Positions 1 to 9,158 of a stretch of 64,000 bases of DNA are shown piece by piece. The notes beneath the pieces were generated by a model. The model ran no database searches. It worked only from the letters and a program-made list of their open reading frames with translations, and was not told where the DNA came from. Made by a program: the position numbers and the translations under genes. This DNA comes from GCA-2733415 sp964276095 (lineage in GTDB: Bacteria; Bacteroidota; Bacteroidia; Flavobacteriales; Flavobacteriaceae). Where the stretch lies: positions 806,001 to 870,000 of the forward strand of contig CAXYDR010000003.1 in the NCBI GenBank assembly GCA_964276095.1. Direction: 5' to 3'. Numbering within the stretch: position 1 is the first letter of the stretch; each line of letters opens with the position of its first letter.

Positions 1-440
1 ATAAAAAGAAAATGTCAGTCAACACAATTATTGTCTGGATCATAATTATGAACTTAGTATTCTCTTTTGACTCTATATTAAGCGCCATGGCCTTAACTAG
101 TGACATGGAATACACAAACCAACTAATATTAATGACCATCGCTATTGTTATTGGAGGTGTTTTAATGATCGTAATGGCCGATAAAGTCTCAAGCTTTTTG
201 CAAAAGAACAGAATGTATGAAGTACTAGGGTTGTTCATATTACTTGTTGTTGGAATCATGCTGCTTTCTGAAGGTGGACATTTAGCGCATTTACACTTGT
301 TTGGAAACGCTATTACACCAATGAGTAAAGCCACTTTCTACTTCATTATTATCGTATTAATCATCATAGATTTAGTTCAAGGAAGATATCAGAAGAAATT
401 ATTATTGGAGAAGAATTTAATCGAAAAAAAAAATAACTAA
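1..440 (+). CDS. TerC-family integral membrane protein, C-terminal part
   Basis: The reading frame is open to the first base of the window (lysine codons precede the first ATG at 12), so this is the C-terminal half of a longer protein. Family members are usually about 240-270 residues. About 145 residues are visible with three to four hydrophobic segments, the acidic membrane motif FSFDS near the visible start, and a Lys/Asn-rich cytoplasmic tail. TerC-like proteins are inner-membrane proteins linked to metal ion export (manganese) or tellurite resistance; the substrate cannot be told from this fragment. The next gene starts 3 bases after the stop, suggesting co-transcription. Confidence 0.75.
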   Translation, partial: KKKMSVNTIIVWIIIMNLVFSFDSILSAMALTSDMEYTNQLILMTIAIVIGGVLMIVMADKVSSFLQKNRMYEVLGLFILLVVGIMLLSEGGHLAHLHLFGNAITPMSKATFYFIIIVLIIIDLVQGRYQKKLLLEKNLIEKKNN

Positions 441-442
441 AA

Positions 443-1156
443 ATGACTAAGCCTTTTGCTTTTAAAGAATTTTCTGTTAATCAGGATAGATGCGCTATGA
501 AAATTGGCACAGATGGTGTTTTATTGGGTGCTTGGGCAACTATCGATCATAATCCGTTTTCCGTCTTAGATATTGGAGCTGGAACAGGAATTCTATCCTT
601 AATGATTGCACAGAGAAGTCATGCAGAAACCATAGAAGCAATAGAAATTGATGACGCCGCTTTTGAACAAGCTGCAGGAAATTTTGAAGACTCACCATGG
701 GGAGACAGACTGTTTTGCTACCATGCCGGTTTTAATGAATTTGTAGAAGAAATTGACGACAAGTATGATTTGATTATTTCAAATCCGCCATTTTACTCTG
801 AGGATTACAAAACTGATAACCCACAAAGAGACTTAGCTAGATTTACTGATGCCCTTCCTTTTGAACACTTATTACATGGTACTGCAAAATTATTAGATGA
901 TAACGGGAAAGCTTCATTTATTATACCTTTTTCTGAAGAAATAAACTTTATTTCTCTAGCTGAAAAAATGAACTTATACCCAAACAGAATAACAAGGGTT
1001 AAGGGAACAAACACATCCGAAGTAAAAAGAAGTTTACTAGAGTTTTCTTTCTCCAAAACAACTATTGATTCTTCTGAATTAATCATTGAAACAAGTAGAC
1101 ACCAGTACACAGAAGACTATATTAACTTAACAAAATATTTTTATTTAAAGATGTAA
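443..1156 (+). CDS. trmN6: tRNA1(Val) (adenine(37)-N6)-methyltransferase
   Basis: This is a 237-residue class I SAM-dependent methyltransferase. The SAM-binding loop DIGAGTG lies at residues 43-49 and the N6-adenine catalytic motif NPPF at 114-117. The N-terminal block FKEF...QDRCAMKIGTDGVLLGAW is typical of the TrmN6/YfiC family, which methylates A37 next to the anticodon of valine tRNA. It starts 3 bases after the TerC-like gene, so translation is probably coupled. Length matches the family. An unrelated NPPF methyltransferase is the alternative, but the N-terminal signature argues against it. Confidence 0.85.
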   Translation: MTKPFAFKEFSVNQDRCAMKIGTDGVLLGAWATIDHNPFSVLDIGAGTGILSLMIAQRSHAETIEAIEIDDAAFEQAAGNFEDSPWGDRLFCYHAGFNEFVEEIDDKYDLIISNPPFYSEDYKTDNPQRDLARFTDALPFEHLLHGTAKLLDDNGKASFIIPFSEEINFISLAEKMNLYPNRITRVKGTNTSEVKRSLLEFSFSKTTIDSSELIIETSRHQYTEDYINLTKYFYLKM

Positions 1157-1187
1157 CTTTTAGCTGTTTAAAAAATAACATTTCAAG

Positions 1188-1218
1188 TTGTTTTGTTACA
1201 TTTCATTAGTTACATTTG
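1188..1218 (+). promoter_or_regulatory. Bacteroidota-type promoter of the acyl-CoA dehydrogenase gene
   Basis: A TTG at 1188-1190 and TACATTTG at 1211-1218 are 20 bases apart, close to the Bacteroidota housekeeping sigma consensus (TTG, about 19, TAnnTTTG). The ATG follows at 1297, leaving a leader of about 70 bases. Confidence 0.55.
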
Positions 1219-1296
1219 TTTCTGTTAAACTTAAACTCACATATGATTGTACTGATCGACTCAGCTTCTAATCATTAACAATATAAAAACCAGCAC

Positions 1297-2475
1297 ATGA
1301 AACCAGATTTATTTCAAGCTCCTGATTATTATCAATTAGATGATTTATTAACAGAAGAGCACAAGTTAGTAAGAGATGCTGCCCGTGAATGGGTAAAGCG
1401 TGACGTATCACCAATTATAGAAGATTACGCTCAAAAGGCTGAATTCCCTAAACAAATAGTAGAAGGTTTAGCTGGTATTGGTGCTTTTGGACCTTATATT
1501 CCTGAAGAATATGGTGGTGCTGGATTAGATCAAATTTCTTATGGTTTAATTATGCAAGAAATTGAAAGAGGAGATTCTGGAGTTCGCTCAACAGCATCTG
1601 TTCAATCTTCTTTAGTAATGTATCCAATTTGGAAATATGGTAATGAAGAGCAACGTAATAAGTATTTACCAAAATTAGCTTCTGGTGAATGGTTAGGATG
1701 TTTTGGTTTAACTGAACCTGATCACGGATCAAACCCTGGAGGAATGGTTACTAATTTTAAAGATATGGGTGACCACTATCTTTTAAACGGAGCTAAAATG
1801 TGGATTTCTAACGCACCATTTGCACAAGTTGCAGTGGTATGGGCTAAAGATGAATCAGGACGTATCCATGGTTTAATTGTTGAACGTGGAATGGAAGGAT
1901 TCACTACTCCAGAAACACATAACAAATGGTCATTAAGAGCTTCAGCTACTGGAGAATTAATTTTTGACAACGTAAAAGTTCCTAAAGAAAACTTATTACC
2001 AAACAAATCAGGATTAGGAGCACCGTTAGGATGTTTAGATTCTGCTCGTTACGGTATCGCTTGGGGAGTTATAGGTGCAGCAATGGACTGTTATGATACT
2101 GCTTTAAGATATTCAAAAGAACGTATCCAATTTGGAAAACCAATTGGACAGTTCCAATTACAACAAAAGAAATTAGCTGAAATGATTACAGAAATCACAA
2201 AGGCTCAATTATTAACATGGCGTTTAGGAGTATTACGTAACGAAGGGAAAGCAACTTCTGCTCAAATTTCTATGGCAAAACGTAACAACGTTGATATGGC
2301 AATAAACATTGCTCGTGAAGCTCGTCAGATGCTTGGAGGAATGGGTATTAGTGGAGAATACAGCATTATGCGTCACTCTATGAACCTGGAATCTGTTATT
2401 ACATACGAAGGAACTCATGATATCCACCTACTAATTACAGGAATGGATGTTACTGGATTAAACGCTTTTAAATAG
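1297..2475 (+). CDS. gcdH: Glutaryl-CoA dehydrogenase (acyl-CoA dehydrogenase family)
   Basis: This 392-residue FAD enzyme would oxidise and decarboxylate glutaryl-CoA to crotonyl-CoA in lysine/tryptophan breakdown. It has the full acyl-CoA dehydrogenase fold: helical N-terminus, middle strand domain with GCFGLTEPDHGSN around residue 135, and C-terminal helical domain. The catalytic base is in the motif YEGTHDIH near residue 370 (Glu371), the position and context seen in glutaryl-CoA dehydrogenases rather than in short- or medium-chain enzymes. The tail (ITGMDVTGLNAF) also resembles that group. It has its own promoter and terminator, so it is probably monocistronic. Substrate is inferred from motif similarity only. 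Confidence 0.85.
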   Translation: MKPDLFQAPDYYQLDDLLTEEHKLVRDAAREWVKRDVSPIIEDYAQKAEFPKQIVEGLAGIGAFGPYIPEEYGGAGLDQISYGLIMQEIERGDSGVRSTASVQSSLVMYPIWKYGNEEQRNKYLPKLASGEWLGCFGLTEPDHGSNPGGMVTNFKDMGDHYLLNGAKMWISNAPFAQVAVVWAKDESGRIHGLIVERGMEGFTTPETHNKWSLRASATGELIFDNVKVPKENLLPNKSGLGAPLGCLDSARYGIAWGVIGAAMDCYDTALRYSKERIQFGKPIGQFQLQQKKLAEMITEITKAQLLTWRLGVLRNEGKATSAQISMAKRNNVDMAINIAREARQMLGGMGISGEYSIMRHSMNLESVITYEGTHDIHLLITGMDVTGLNAFK

Positions 2476-2565
2476 AGCTTAAAGCTCAGTTAATCATCTC
2501 ACTCAAACGAAATTGATGTGAAATAAGCGACATTCGGAAATTCCCTCTTATGAGTAAATATTTAA

Positions 2566-2595
2566 AAAAGCCCTTCAGTTTGAAGGGCTTTTTTT
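2566..2595 (+). terminator. Rho-independent terminator after gcdH
   Basis: Arms AAAGCCCTTCA and TGAAGGGCTTT are separated by GTT and followed by a T run. It sits 90 bases after the gcdH stop and just before the metallophosphoesterase gene. Confidence 0.85.
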
Positions 2596-2627
2596 ATACC
2601 TTTAACTCAACAAGCTAAAACCCAACA

Positions 2628-3524
2628 ATGTCATCAAACTCCAGACTTACAAGAGCATATCAACAAGCCAAAGTAATTGAATTCACTAAGGAAGATAAAT
2701 TCATATTATTTAGTGACTGCCATAGAGGTGACAATAGTTTTGCAGATGATTTCGCTAATAACAGAAATATTTATTTTCATGCGTTAAACCATTATTACCA
2801 AAACGGATTTCAGTATTGCGAGTTAGGTGATGGTGACGAATTATGGGAAAACCGATCATTCAAATCAATATTTAATGCGCATAGAAATATTTACGGTTTA
2901 TTAAAAAAATTCCACGACAATAACAGACTACATATGATTTGGGGAAATCATGACATGGTGTACAAAAATCAAAAATACACCACTAAACACCTATCTACAT
3001 TTTTAAACCCTCAAACAGGAGAAAACGAGCCTTTATTTGCCAACATAACATACAATGAAGGAATTATATTAAGAGATAATGACAACTGTCAAGAAGTTTT
3101 TTTAACCCATGGTCATCAAGCGGATTGGTGGAATTATACCTTCTGGAAATGGAGTAGATTTTTTGTACGAGTTTTATGGAAGCCACTACAAATAATGGGG
3201 ATATCAGATCCCACCAGCCCTGCCAAAAACCACAAAGAATTAATAAAAGTAGAACGTAGAATTAAAAAATGGATTAACGAGAATAATAATCTAATTACCA
3301 TAATTGGTCATACTCACCGCCCAAGATTTCCTAAGCCAGGAGATATCCCTTTTTTTAATGATGGTAGTTGTGTTCATCCTAGAAGCATCACAGGTATTGA
3401 AATTGAAAACGGAACCTTGAGCTTAATTAAATGGAATATCGCAACAAAAGAAGACGGAACCCTACAAGTAAAACGAACCGTTTTAGAAAAACCAAAAAAC
3501 ATTTCTTCTTACAAGGTATCTTAA
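2628..3524 (+). CDS. Calcineurin-like metallophosphoesterase
   Basis: A 298-residue cytoplasmic phosphoesterase. All metal-binding motifs are present in order: SDCHRGD (Asp30, His32), GDGDELWE (about 67-74), GNHD (106-109), HGHQ (161-164) and GHTH (227-230). No signal peptide is seen. The fold is shared by UDP-2,3-diacylglucosamine hydrolases (LpxH-like) and other phosphodiesterases; the aromatic segment DWWNYTFWKWSRFF after HGHQ could contact lipid or membrane, but the substrate is not clear. It ends in a palindromic terminator shared with convergent sucB. Confidence 0.8.
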   Translation: MSSNSRLTRAYQQAKVIEFTKEDKFILFSDCHRGDNSFADDFANNRNIYFHALNHYYQNGFQYCELGDGDELWENRSFKSIFNAHRNIYGLLKKFHDNNRLHMIWGNHDMVYKNQKYTTKHLSTFLNPQTGENEPLFANITYNEGIILRDNDNCQEVFLTHGHQADWWNYTFWKWSRFFVRVLWKPLQIMGISDPTSPAKNHKELIKVERRIKKWINENNNLITIIGHTHRPRFPKPGDIPFFNDGSCVHPRSITGIEIENGTLSLIKWNIATKEDGTLQVKRTVLEKPKNISSYKVS

Positions 3525-3584
3525 AATAACGCATAAAAAAAACCGAAGCTATATAGCTTCGGTTTTTTTTATGCGTTATTTTAA
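3521..3584. terminator. 64-bp perfect palindrome, bidirectional terminator
   Basis: Every base from 3521 to 3584 pairs with its mirror base (arms of 32 bases, centre ATAT). The core is eight A, ACCGAAGCT-type GC stem, and eight T, so it reads as a terminator on both strands. It includes the stop codon of the metallophosphoesterase and ends 5 bases from the sucB stop, serving both convergent genes. Confidence 0.9.
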
Positions 3585-3588
3585 ATTT

Positions 3589-4800
3589 TTATAATTCTAA
3601 AGCTTTCTTAACATCTCCACCCATTAGCAATTCTACTGGACTTTCTAATGCTTCTTTTATTGCTACTAAGAACCCTACTGATTCTTTACCATCAATAATT
3701 CTATGATCATAAGACAATGCTAAGTACATCATTGGTCTAACTACAACCTGACCATCAATAGCAACAGGACGCTCAATAATATTGTGCATTCCTAAAATAC
3801 CTGATTGAGGCGGGTTAATAATTGGTGTAGATAACATTGACCCGAATACACCTCCGTTAGAAATTGTAAACGTACCACCTGTCATTTCATCAACAGTAAT
3901 TTTACCATCACGAGCTCTTAATGCTAACCTTTTTATTTCAGCTTCAACACCTCTAAAAGTTAATGTTTCAGCATTACGCATTACAGGAACCATTAATCCT
4001 TTTGGCCCAGAAACCGCAATTGATATATCACAGAAATCGTAAGTAATCATTTCTTTACCATCAATCATAGAGTTTACATCAGGATATAACTCCAATGCTC
4101 TAGTTACTGCTTTTGTAAAGAAAGACATGAATCCAAGTCCAACACCATGTTTAGTTTTAAACTCTTCTTTATATTGTTTTCTTAAGTCGAAAATAGGCTT
4201 CATATCAGCTTCGTTAAACGTAGTTAACATTGCTGTAGTATTTTTAGCTTCTACTAAACGCTCTGCTACTTTACGACGTAACATTGACATTTTTTTACGA
4301 CCTGTACTTCTAGATCCGCCTGTTGGAGTTCCCATAGAAGGAATAGCTTTAACAGCATCCTCTTTAGTTATTCTTCCATCACGACCAGTTCCAGAAACAT
4401 CGCTAGTTGCAATTCCTTTTTCGTCTAATATTTTCTTAGCTGCAGGAGCCGCGGTTCCTGTTGCATACGTTTTATTTTCAGCTGGAGCAGCTTTTGGCGC
4501 TTCAACTTTCTTTTCTTCAGCTTTAGGAGCATCAGCCTTAGCTTCTCCACCAGCTGGTGCTTCAGCTGAAGTATCAATTAAACAAACTACTTCACCTACG
4601 GCAACAGCATCACCTTCTTCAGCTTTTAGAGTAATAACTCCACTAACTTCTGCTGGCAATTCTAAAGTTGCTTTATCTGAATCTACTTCTGCAATGGCTT
4701 GATCTTTCTCAACATAATCTCCATCAGAAACTAACCATTCTGCAATTTCTACTTCTGTAATTGATTCCCCCGGTGAAGGAACTCTCATTTCTAAAATCAT
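3589..4800 (-). CDS. sucB: 2-oxoglutarate dehydrogenase E2, dihydrolipoyl succinyltransferase
   Basis: The 403-residue E2 core of the 2-oxoglutarate dehydrogenase complex transfers the succinyl group from lipoamide to CoA in the TCA cycle. One N-terminal lipoyl domain carries the lipoylated lysine in DSDKATLE (Lys43). An Ala/Lys/Glu/Pro-rich linker (about 80-115) leads to the peripheral subunit-binding domain (about 120-155, ending GRDGRITKEDA). The acyltransferase domain ends with the catalytic motif DHRIIDG (His366, Asp370). It lies 32 bases after sucA on the same strand and shares its promoter. The E3 gene is not in the window. Confidence 0.95.
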   Translation of the reverse strand: MILEMRVPSPGESITEVEIAEWLVSDGDYVEKDQAIAEVDSDKATLELPAEVSGVITLKAEEGDAVAVGEVVCLIDTSAEAPAGGEAKADAPKAEEKKVEAPKAAPAENKTYATGTAAPAAKKILDEKGIATSDVSGTGRDGRITKEDAVKAIPSMGTPTGGSRSTGRKKMSMLRRKVAERLVEAKNTTAMLTTFNEADMKPIFDLRKQYKEEFKTKHGVGLGFMSFFTKAVTRALELYPDVNSMIDGKEMITYDFCDISIAVSGPKGLMVPVMRNAETLTFRGVEAEIKRLALRARDGKITVDEMTGGTFTISNGGVFGSMLSTPIINPPQSGILGMHNIIERPVAIDGQVVVRPMMYLALSYDHRIIDGKESVGFLVAIKEALESPVELLMGGDVKKALEL

Positions 4801-4832
4801 AATATATAATTTATAGTCTGTGTTGTATTTTA

Positions 4833-7586
4833 TTATTTCTTTGGTGTTTCAAAAACACTATCGATTACTTTTTTATGTCTAGCTTTAGATCGTGTTGAAC
4901 TACCTGCGGCAGGAGCACTATACGCTTTTCTAGAAGCTAAACGCAACTTAACTAATTCAAAATTCATTAACATATATCCCCAAGCTCCCATATTTTTAGG
5001 CTCTTCTTGTGCCCAAACATAATCAGTTACCCCTGGATAGCTTGCAATAATTTCCTCTAGTTGCTTTTGAGGTAATGGGAACAATTGCTCTATACGAACT
5101 AAAGCCACATCTTCTCTTCCTAACTCCGTACGTTTTTCTAATAAATCATAATAGAATTTACCTGTACAGAACACCAATGAAGTTACTTTTTTCTTATCAA
5201 CAGAAACATCATCTAAAACTTCTTGAAAACTTCCGTTAACTAAATCTTCTTTAGTTGAAACTGCTTCCGGCAAACGTAACAAACGTTTTGGAGTAAACAC
5301 CACTAATGGTTTTCTGAAATTCCACTTCATCTGTCTTCTTAACAAGTGATAGAAATTTGCTGGAGTAGTACAATCTGCAATAATCATGTTATGATTAGAA
5401 CATAATTGTAAATAACGCTCCATACGCGCTGACGAATGTTCAGACCCTTGGAATTCATATCCATGAGGCAATAACATCACCAAACCGTTTTGTGTTTTCC
5501 ACTTATCTTCTGCAGCAGAAATATATTGATCTAACATAATTTGAGCTCCATTACTGAAATCTCCAAATTGTGCCTCCCAAATAGTTAATGTTTTCGGACT
5601 TGCCATAGCATATCCATAATCAAAACCTACAACTCCATATTCAGAAAGTAATGAATTGTAAATATCAAAATTCCCGTCTAAACCAATTGTATTATGAAGA
5701 TTAATTTCTTCATCACCATCTTCTGTTTTTACGATTGCATGACGGTGAGAGAATGTTCCTCTTTCAACATCTTGCCCAGAAATACGAATATTAAAACCCT
5801 CTTCCATTAAAGTACCATAAGCAAAAAGCTCACCCATACCCCAATCTAACTGGTTGTAATTCTTAAAATCTTTATCGAAGTAACGCTTATTTCTATCCCC
5901 TATAATACGTTCTATCTTCTTGATGAACTTTTTATCAGAAGGTAATTTTGTAATCCCTTCAGCAATTTTATCTAACTTTTCAATTGGATAAGTAGTATCA
6001 ACTGGCGCAAGGATATCTTTCAGTTTCCCAATTTCATATCCTTTCCAATCATCGGCCATTATTTTAGTAACAATAGTTTTTTCATGCTTTCTTGAAGCTT
6101 CCAAACCTATTTCTAAATCAGCCTTATATTCTTTTTCTAATTGCTTTACATCTCCGTTTTCAATAACACCTTCTGCTAATAACCTATCAGCATAAATATC
6201 TCTTTGATTAGCATGCTTAGCAATTGCTTTATATAATTTCGGTTGTGTAAAACGTGGCTCATCTCCTTCATTATGTCCGTATTTACGGAATCCTAATAAA
6301 TCGATAAACACATCTCTACCAAACTTAGTTCTAAACTCTAACGCAAAAGCAAACGCATGACAAACCGCCTCTACATCATCAGCATTTACGTGTAATACTG
6401 GCGACAATGTTACCTTACCTACATCAGTACAATACGTACTTGAACGTGCATCAAGGTAATTAGTAGTGAATCCTACTTGGTTGTTTACAACAATATGTAT
6501 TGTTCCTCCAACTTTGTACCCGTCAAGCTGTGCCATTTGGATAGTTTCATATACAACTCCTTGTCCGGCAATTGCAGCATCACCATGAATTAATATTGGT
6601 AAGATTTCTTTTTCATTACCCTTTAATTCATTATCTAATTTTGCACGACAAATCCCTTCAACAACTGTGTTTACAGTTTCTAGATGTGATGGGTTTGGCG
6701 CTAGATCCATACGAACTCTTTTACCAGAATCAGTATCACGGAAAGACGTCCAACCCATGTGATATTTTACATCACCATCAAAAAGTTCATCCTCATCATA
6801 TTCCTTACTGTCAAATTCAGAAAAAATATTTTCAGAAGATTTCCCAAAAATATTAGCCAATACATTTAAACGACCACGGTGTGCCATTCCAACTACAAAC
6901 TGACTAACTCCACTCTCAGAAGCTTTTTCCATTAAGGAGTTTAATCCCGGAATTAAAGTCTCATTTCCTTCAACAGAGAAACGTTTCTGACCAACATATT
7001 TTGAATGCATAAACGTTTCAAAAGAAACTGCTTCATTCAATTTTCTCAAAATACCTTTCTTTTCATTTGCAGAAAAGGTAGGATTATTATCATTTACATT
7101 TATCCAGTCTTGAATCCACTTGATTTCCTCTGGTTTTCTGATATACATGTATTCAACACCAATAGAATCACAATAAATAGCTTCTAAATGCTTAATTATC
7201 TCTGACAACTTAGACTTTCCAAGATTTAGTATAGAACCAGCTTCAAAAGTCTCATTTAAATCAGCTTTTGATAATCCGAAGTTTTCTAATGCTAAAGTTG
7301 GCTGGTATTGTCTACGCTCACGAACAGGATTTGTTTTGGTAAACAAATGCCCACGTGTTCTGTATCCGTCTATTAATTTTACTACTTGAAATTCTTTTAG
7401 TACATTTTCTGGAACTTCTGCTATAGTAGCTTCACCATTTAATCCTGACTCTTCTGCGCCAAAATCATATCCTTGAAAAAATGCTCTCCAACTTGGCTCT
7501 ACACCATCTGGGTTTACTAAATATTGATCGTACAATTCAGCAAAGTATGCTGTATGTGCTGCGTTTAAAAAGGAATACTTATCCAT
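4833..7586 (-). CDS. sucA: 2-oxoglutarate dehydrogenase E1 component
   Basis: The 917-residue thiamine-diphosphate enzyme decarboxylates 2-oxoglutarate and hands the succinyl group to SucB. Visible landmarks are the N-terminal E2-binding segment (FLNAAHTAYFAELYDQY), the central motif HGDAAIAGQGVVYE near residue 335, GHNEGDEPRFTQP in the middle, and the C-terminal transketolase-like domain with LPHGYEFQGSEHSSARMERYL. Length matches the family (about 900-940). It is first gene of the sucAB operon, with a leader of roughly 200 bases and a TATTTTTG element on the minus strand. Confidence 0.96.
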   Translation of the reverse strand: MDKYSFLNAAHTAYFAELYDQYLVNPDGVEPSWRAFFQGYDFGAEESGLNGEATIAEVPENVLKEFQVVKLIDGYRTRGHLFTKTNPVRERRQYQPTLALENFGLSKADLNETFEAGSILNLGKSKLSEIIKHLEAIYCDSIGVEYMYIRKPEEIKWIQDWINVNDNNPTFSANEKKGILRKLNEAVSFETFMHSKYVGQKRFSVEGNETLIPGLNSLMEKASESGVSQFVVGMAHRGRLNVLANIFGKSSENIFSEFDSKEYDEDELFDGDVKYHMGWTSFRDTDSGKRVRMDLAPNPSHLETVNTVVEGICRAKLDNELKGNEKEILPILIHGDAAIAGQGVVYETIQMAQLDGYKVGGTIHIVVNNQVGFTTNYLDARSSTYCTDVGKVTLSPVLHVNADDVEAVCHAFAFALEFRTKFGRDVFIDLLGFRKYGHNEGDEPRFTQPKLYKAIAKHANQRDIYADRLLAEGVIENGDVKQLEKEYKADLEIGLEASRKHEKTIVTKIMADDWKGYEIGKLKDILAPVDTTYPIEKLDKIAEGITKLPSDKKFIKKIERIIGDRNKRYFDKDFKNYNQLDWGMGELFAYGTLMEEGFNIRISGQDVERGTFSHRHAIVKTEDGDEEINLHNTIGLDGNFDIYNSLLSEYGVVGFDYGYAMASPKTLTIWEAQFGDFSNGAQIMLDQYISAAEDKWKTQNGLVMLLPHGYEFQGSEHSSARMERYLQLCSNHNMIIADCTTPANFYHLLRRQMKWNFRKPLVVFTPKRLLRLPEAVSTKEDLVNGSFQEVLDDVSVDKKKVTSLVFCTGKFYYDLLEKRTELGREDVALVRIEQLFPLPQKQLEEIIASYPGVTDYVWAQEEPKNMGAWGYMLMNFELVKLRLASRKAYSAPAAGSSTRSKARHKKVIDSVFETPKK

Positions 7587-7794
7587 TATGTTTCGCTTCT
7601 TTCTTTTCCCACAAGTGGGTTTAATCCGCTGAGACTAGCCTCAAACGAAAATATTATTGTTAATTCTCCCTAGCACACCTGCATGAAGGAAGTTTATTAT
7701 TTTCAACAATTCCTGCTTTTATCTAATTAAACTACATAAAAACAGTGATTTTATTTATTACAACAGTATAAAACCACTACAAACTAAATCGCCC

Positions 7795-7802
7795 CAAAAA
7801 TA
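7795..7802 (-). promoter_or_regulatory. Likely -7 element of the sucAB promoter
   Basis: Read on the minus strand the sequence is TATTTTTG, a match to TAnnTTTG. The sucA start at 7586 gives a leader of about 200 bases. No convincing TTG at 19 bases upstream was seen. The 297-base gap 7587-7883 otherwise holds only AT-rich sequence and the weak promoter of the divergent gene (TATCTTTA near 7849). Confidence 0.4.
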
Positions 7803-7883
7803 CAATTTTTCATAAAAACAACGGCTTCATTTTAATTTAATTTAATTGTATCTTTAATTTTTAATCGATATCATAAATTATAT

Positions 7884-8423
7884 ATGAATGTTTCTATAAA
7901 ATATTTCAGTTTCATATTATTTTGCCTATTTATTTCCATTATTGCGAATGGACAAGAAACAGAAACTAATGAAATCCCAAAAATAAAAAGTGAGTTTTGG
8001 AATAAAGTCCGTTTTGGTGGAGGGATAGGGTTAAATTTTAGTAACGACTATACAAACATTGCAATATCCCCTACTGGTGTTTATCAATTTAACGAACAAT
8101 TTGCTGGAGGAGTAGGTATAAATGGAAACTATTCAAGTAAAAAAAATGATTTTGATGCAGTAGTAGTTGGAGCAAGTTTAATCGGGCTTTTTAAACCAAT
8201 TAGAGAAATACAATTATCTGCAGAATTTGAACAAAACAATGTGAATTACAAAGACAAAATATTTAATTCAAATACTAATTATTGGACACCAGCACTATTT
8301 TTGGGAGCTGGGTATGCGATTGGTGATTTTGGTGCAATAGGAATGAAATATGATGTATTATATAATGATAGAAAAAGTGTTTACGGAACTGCTTTTATCC
8401 CTTTCATAAGAGTCTTTTTTTAA
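7884..8423 (+). CDS. Outer-membrane beta-barrel protein of unknown function
   Basis: A 179-residue protein with an N-terminal signal sequence (to about residue 22, ending ANGQ) and alternating strand pattern rich in aromatic and glycine residues, ending in Phe-Phe as expected for a Bam-inserted barrel. I do not recognise a specific function. As I recall, similar small proteins next to sucA in Flavobacteria are often labelled alpha-ketoglutarate decarboxylase; nothing in this sequence supports an enzyme, and the label probably came from the neighbour. Divergent from sucA. Confidence 0.65.
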   Translation: MNVSIKYFSFILFCLFISIIANGQETETNEIPKIKSEFWNKVRFGGGIGLNFSNDYTNIAISPTGVYQFNEQFAGGVGINGNYSSKKNDFDAVVVGASLIGLFKPIREIQLSAEFEQNNVNYKDKIFNSNTNYWTPALFLGAGYAIGDFGAIGMKYDVLYNDRKSVYGTAFIPFIRVFF

Positions 8424-8450
8424 TTAAAAAAAATAAAAGACTTTATTGTC

Positions 8451-8471
8451 TTATATCATGACTTATATCAT
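8451..8471 (+). repeat. Direct repeat TTATATCAT x2 upstream of the nos block
   Basis: TTATATCAT occurs at 8451-8459 and again at 8463-8471 (period 12), about 25-45 bases before the -7 element at 8494. It is a candidate activator site; the protein is unknown. Confidence 0.35.
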
Positions 8472-8493
8472 AGTTTAAAATGTAAAGAGTTGG

Positions 8494-8501
8494 TAATTTT
8501 G
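8494..8501 (+). promoter_or_regulatory. -7 promoter element of the fasciclin-cytochrome c-nosZ block
   Basis: TAATTTTG matches TAnnTTTG and lies 26 bases before the ATG at 8528, giving a short leader. The -33 position holds only TTT, so an activator may be needed. Confidence 0.5.
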
Positions 8502-8527
8502 TATCTTCATTACAAAAACAGCAACTT

Positions 8528-9112
8528 ATGAAAATTAAACTTATCTTATTATTCTTATCAATAGCGTTTACATTCTCATCATGTAAAAAGGATACAAATC
8601 AAACTACTGATGTTCCTGTAAAAACAGCAGAAACTACAAAAGTTAATCATAAAGGTCAGGCTAGTGTAAAAGCTAGTGAGGGAGAAGATGCAAATGTACT
8701 ACAAGTAGCAATGTCTTTACCAGATTTTAAAACACTTGTTGTTGCTGTACAAGCCGCAGGTGTAGAAGACGCTCTTGTAAACGCAGGACCATTAACAGTT
8801 TTTGCTCCAGTTAACGGAGCTTTTGACAAGCTTCCTGAAGGAACTGTTGAAACTTTATTAAAGGCAGAGAACAAAGATAAACTCGGTTTTATTTTAAAAA
8901 ACCATGTTGCACCTGCTAATTACCATATTAAGCAATTAAAAAAAGAAGCGAAAAAAGGAAGGAAATTATATATGGCTTCTGGGAAGTATTTAGACATCGT
9001 TAGAAAAGGTGATGATATTTTCGTTGGAGGTACAAAAATATTAAAAACTGTAAAAGTTAGTAACGGTTGGATCCACGTTGTTGGTGATGTATTGGTTCCT
9101 TCAGATAAATAA
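8528..9112 (+). CDS. Fasciclin-domain lipoprotein
   Basis: A 194-residue lipoprotein: signal peptide with lipobox FSSC (Cys19), a Lys/Thr-rich linker, and one fasciclin (FAS1) domain from about residue 58 to the end, recognised by LPDFKTLVVAVQAAG, GPLTVFAPVNGAFDKLP and the final VVGDVLVPSDK. FAS1 domains mediate protein-protein contact. It is 46 bases upstream of the cytochrome c gene and leads the nosZ transcription unit, so a role in holding or assembling the periplasmic nitrous oxide respiration chain is plausible but inferred. Confidence 0.85.
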   Translation: MKIKLILLFLSIAFTFSSCKKDTNQTTDVPVKTAETTKVNHKGQASVKASEGEDANVLQVAMSLPDFKTLVVAVQAAGVEDALVNAGPLTVFAPVNGAFDKLPEGTVETLLKAENKDKLGFILKNHVAPANYHIKQLKKEAKKGRKLYMASGKYLDIVRKGDDIFVGGTKILKTVKVSNGWIHVVGDVLVPSDK

Positions 9113-9158
9113 TATAATACCTTAATATGCTTACTTATTAATTATAAAACAGATAAAA

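Noticed and set aside
12..14. ATG at 12 as the true start of the TerC-like gene
   Set aside because: The frame is open to the window edge and the protein is only half of normal length, so the gene begins outside the window.
4127..4702. A 191-codon open frame on the plus strand opposite sucB
   Set aside because: It lies wholly inside the conserved E2 gene, has Ala/Ser-rich composition expected from antisense of the Ala/Glu linker, and no promoter or family match.
7884..8423. Alpha-ketoglutarate decarboxylase label
   Set aside because: The protein has a signal peptide and small barrel pattern with no enzyme motif; the name fits the neighbouring sucA instead.
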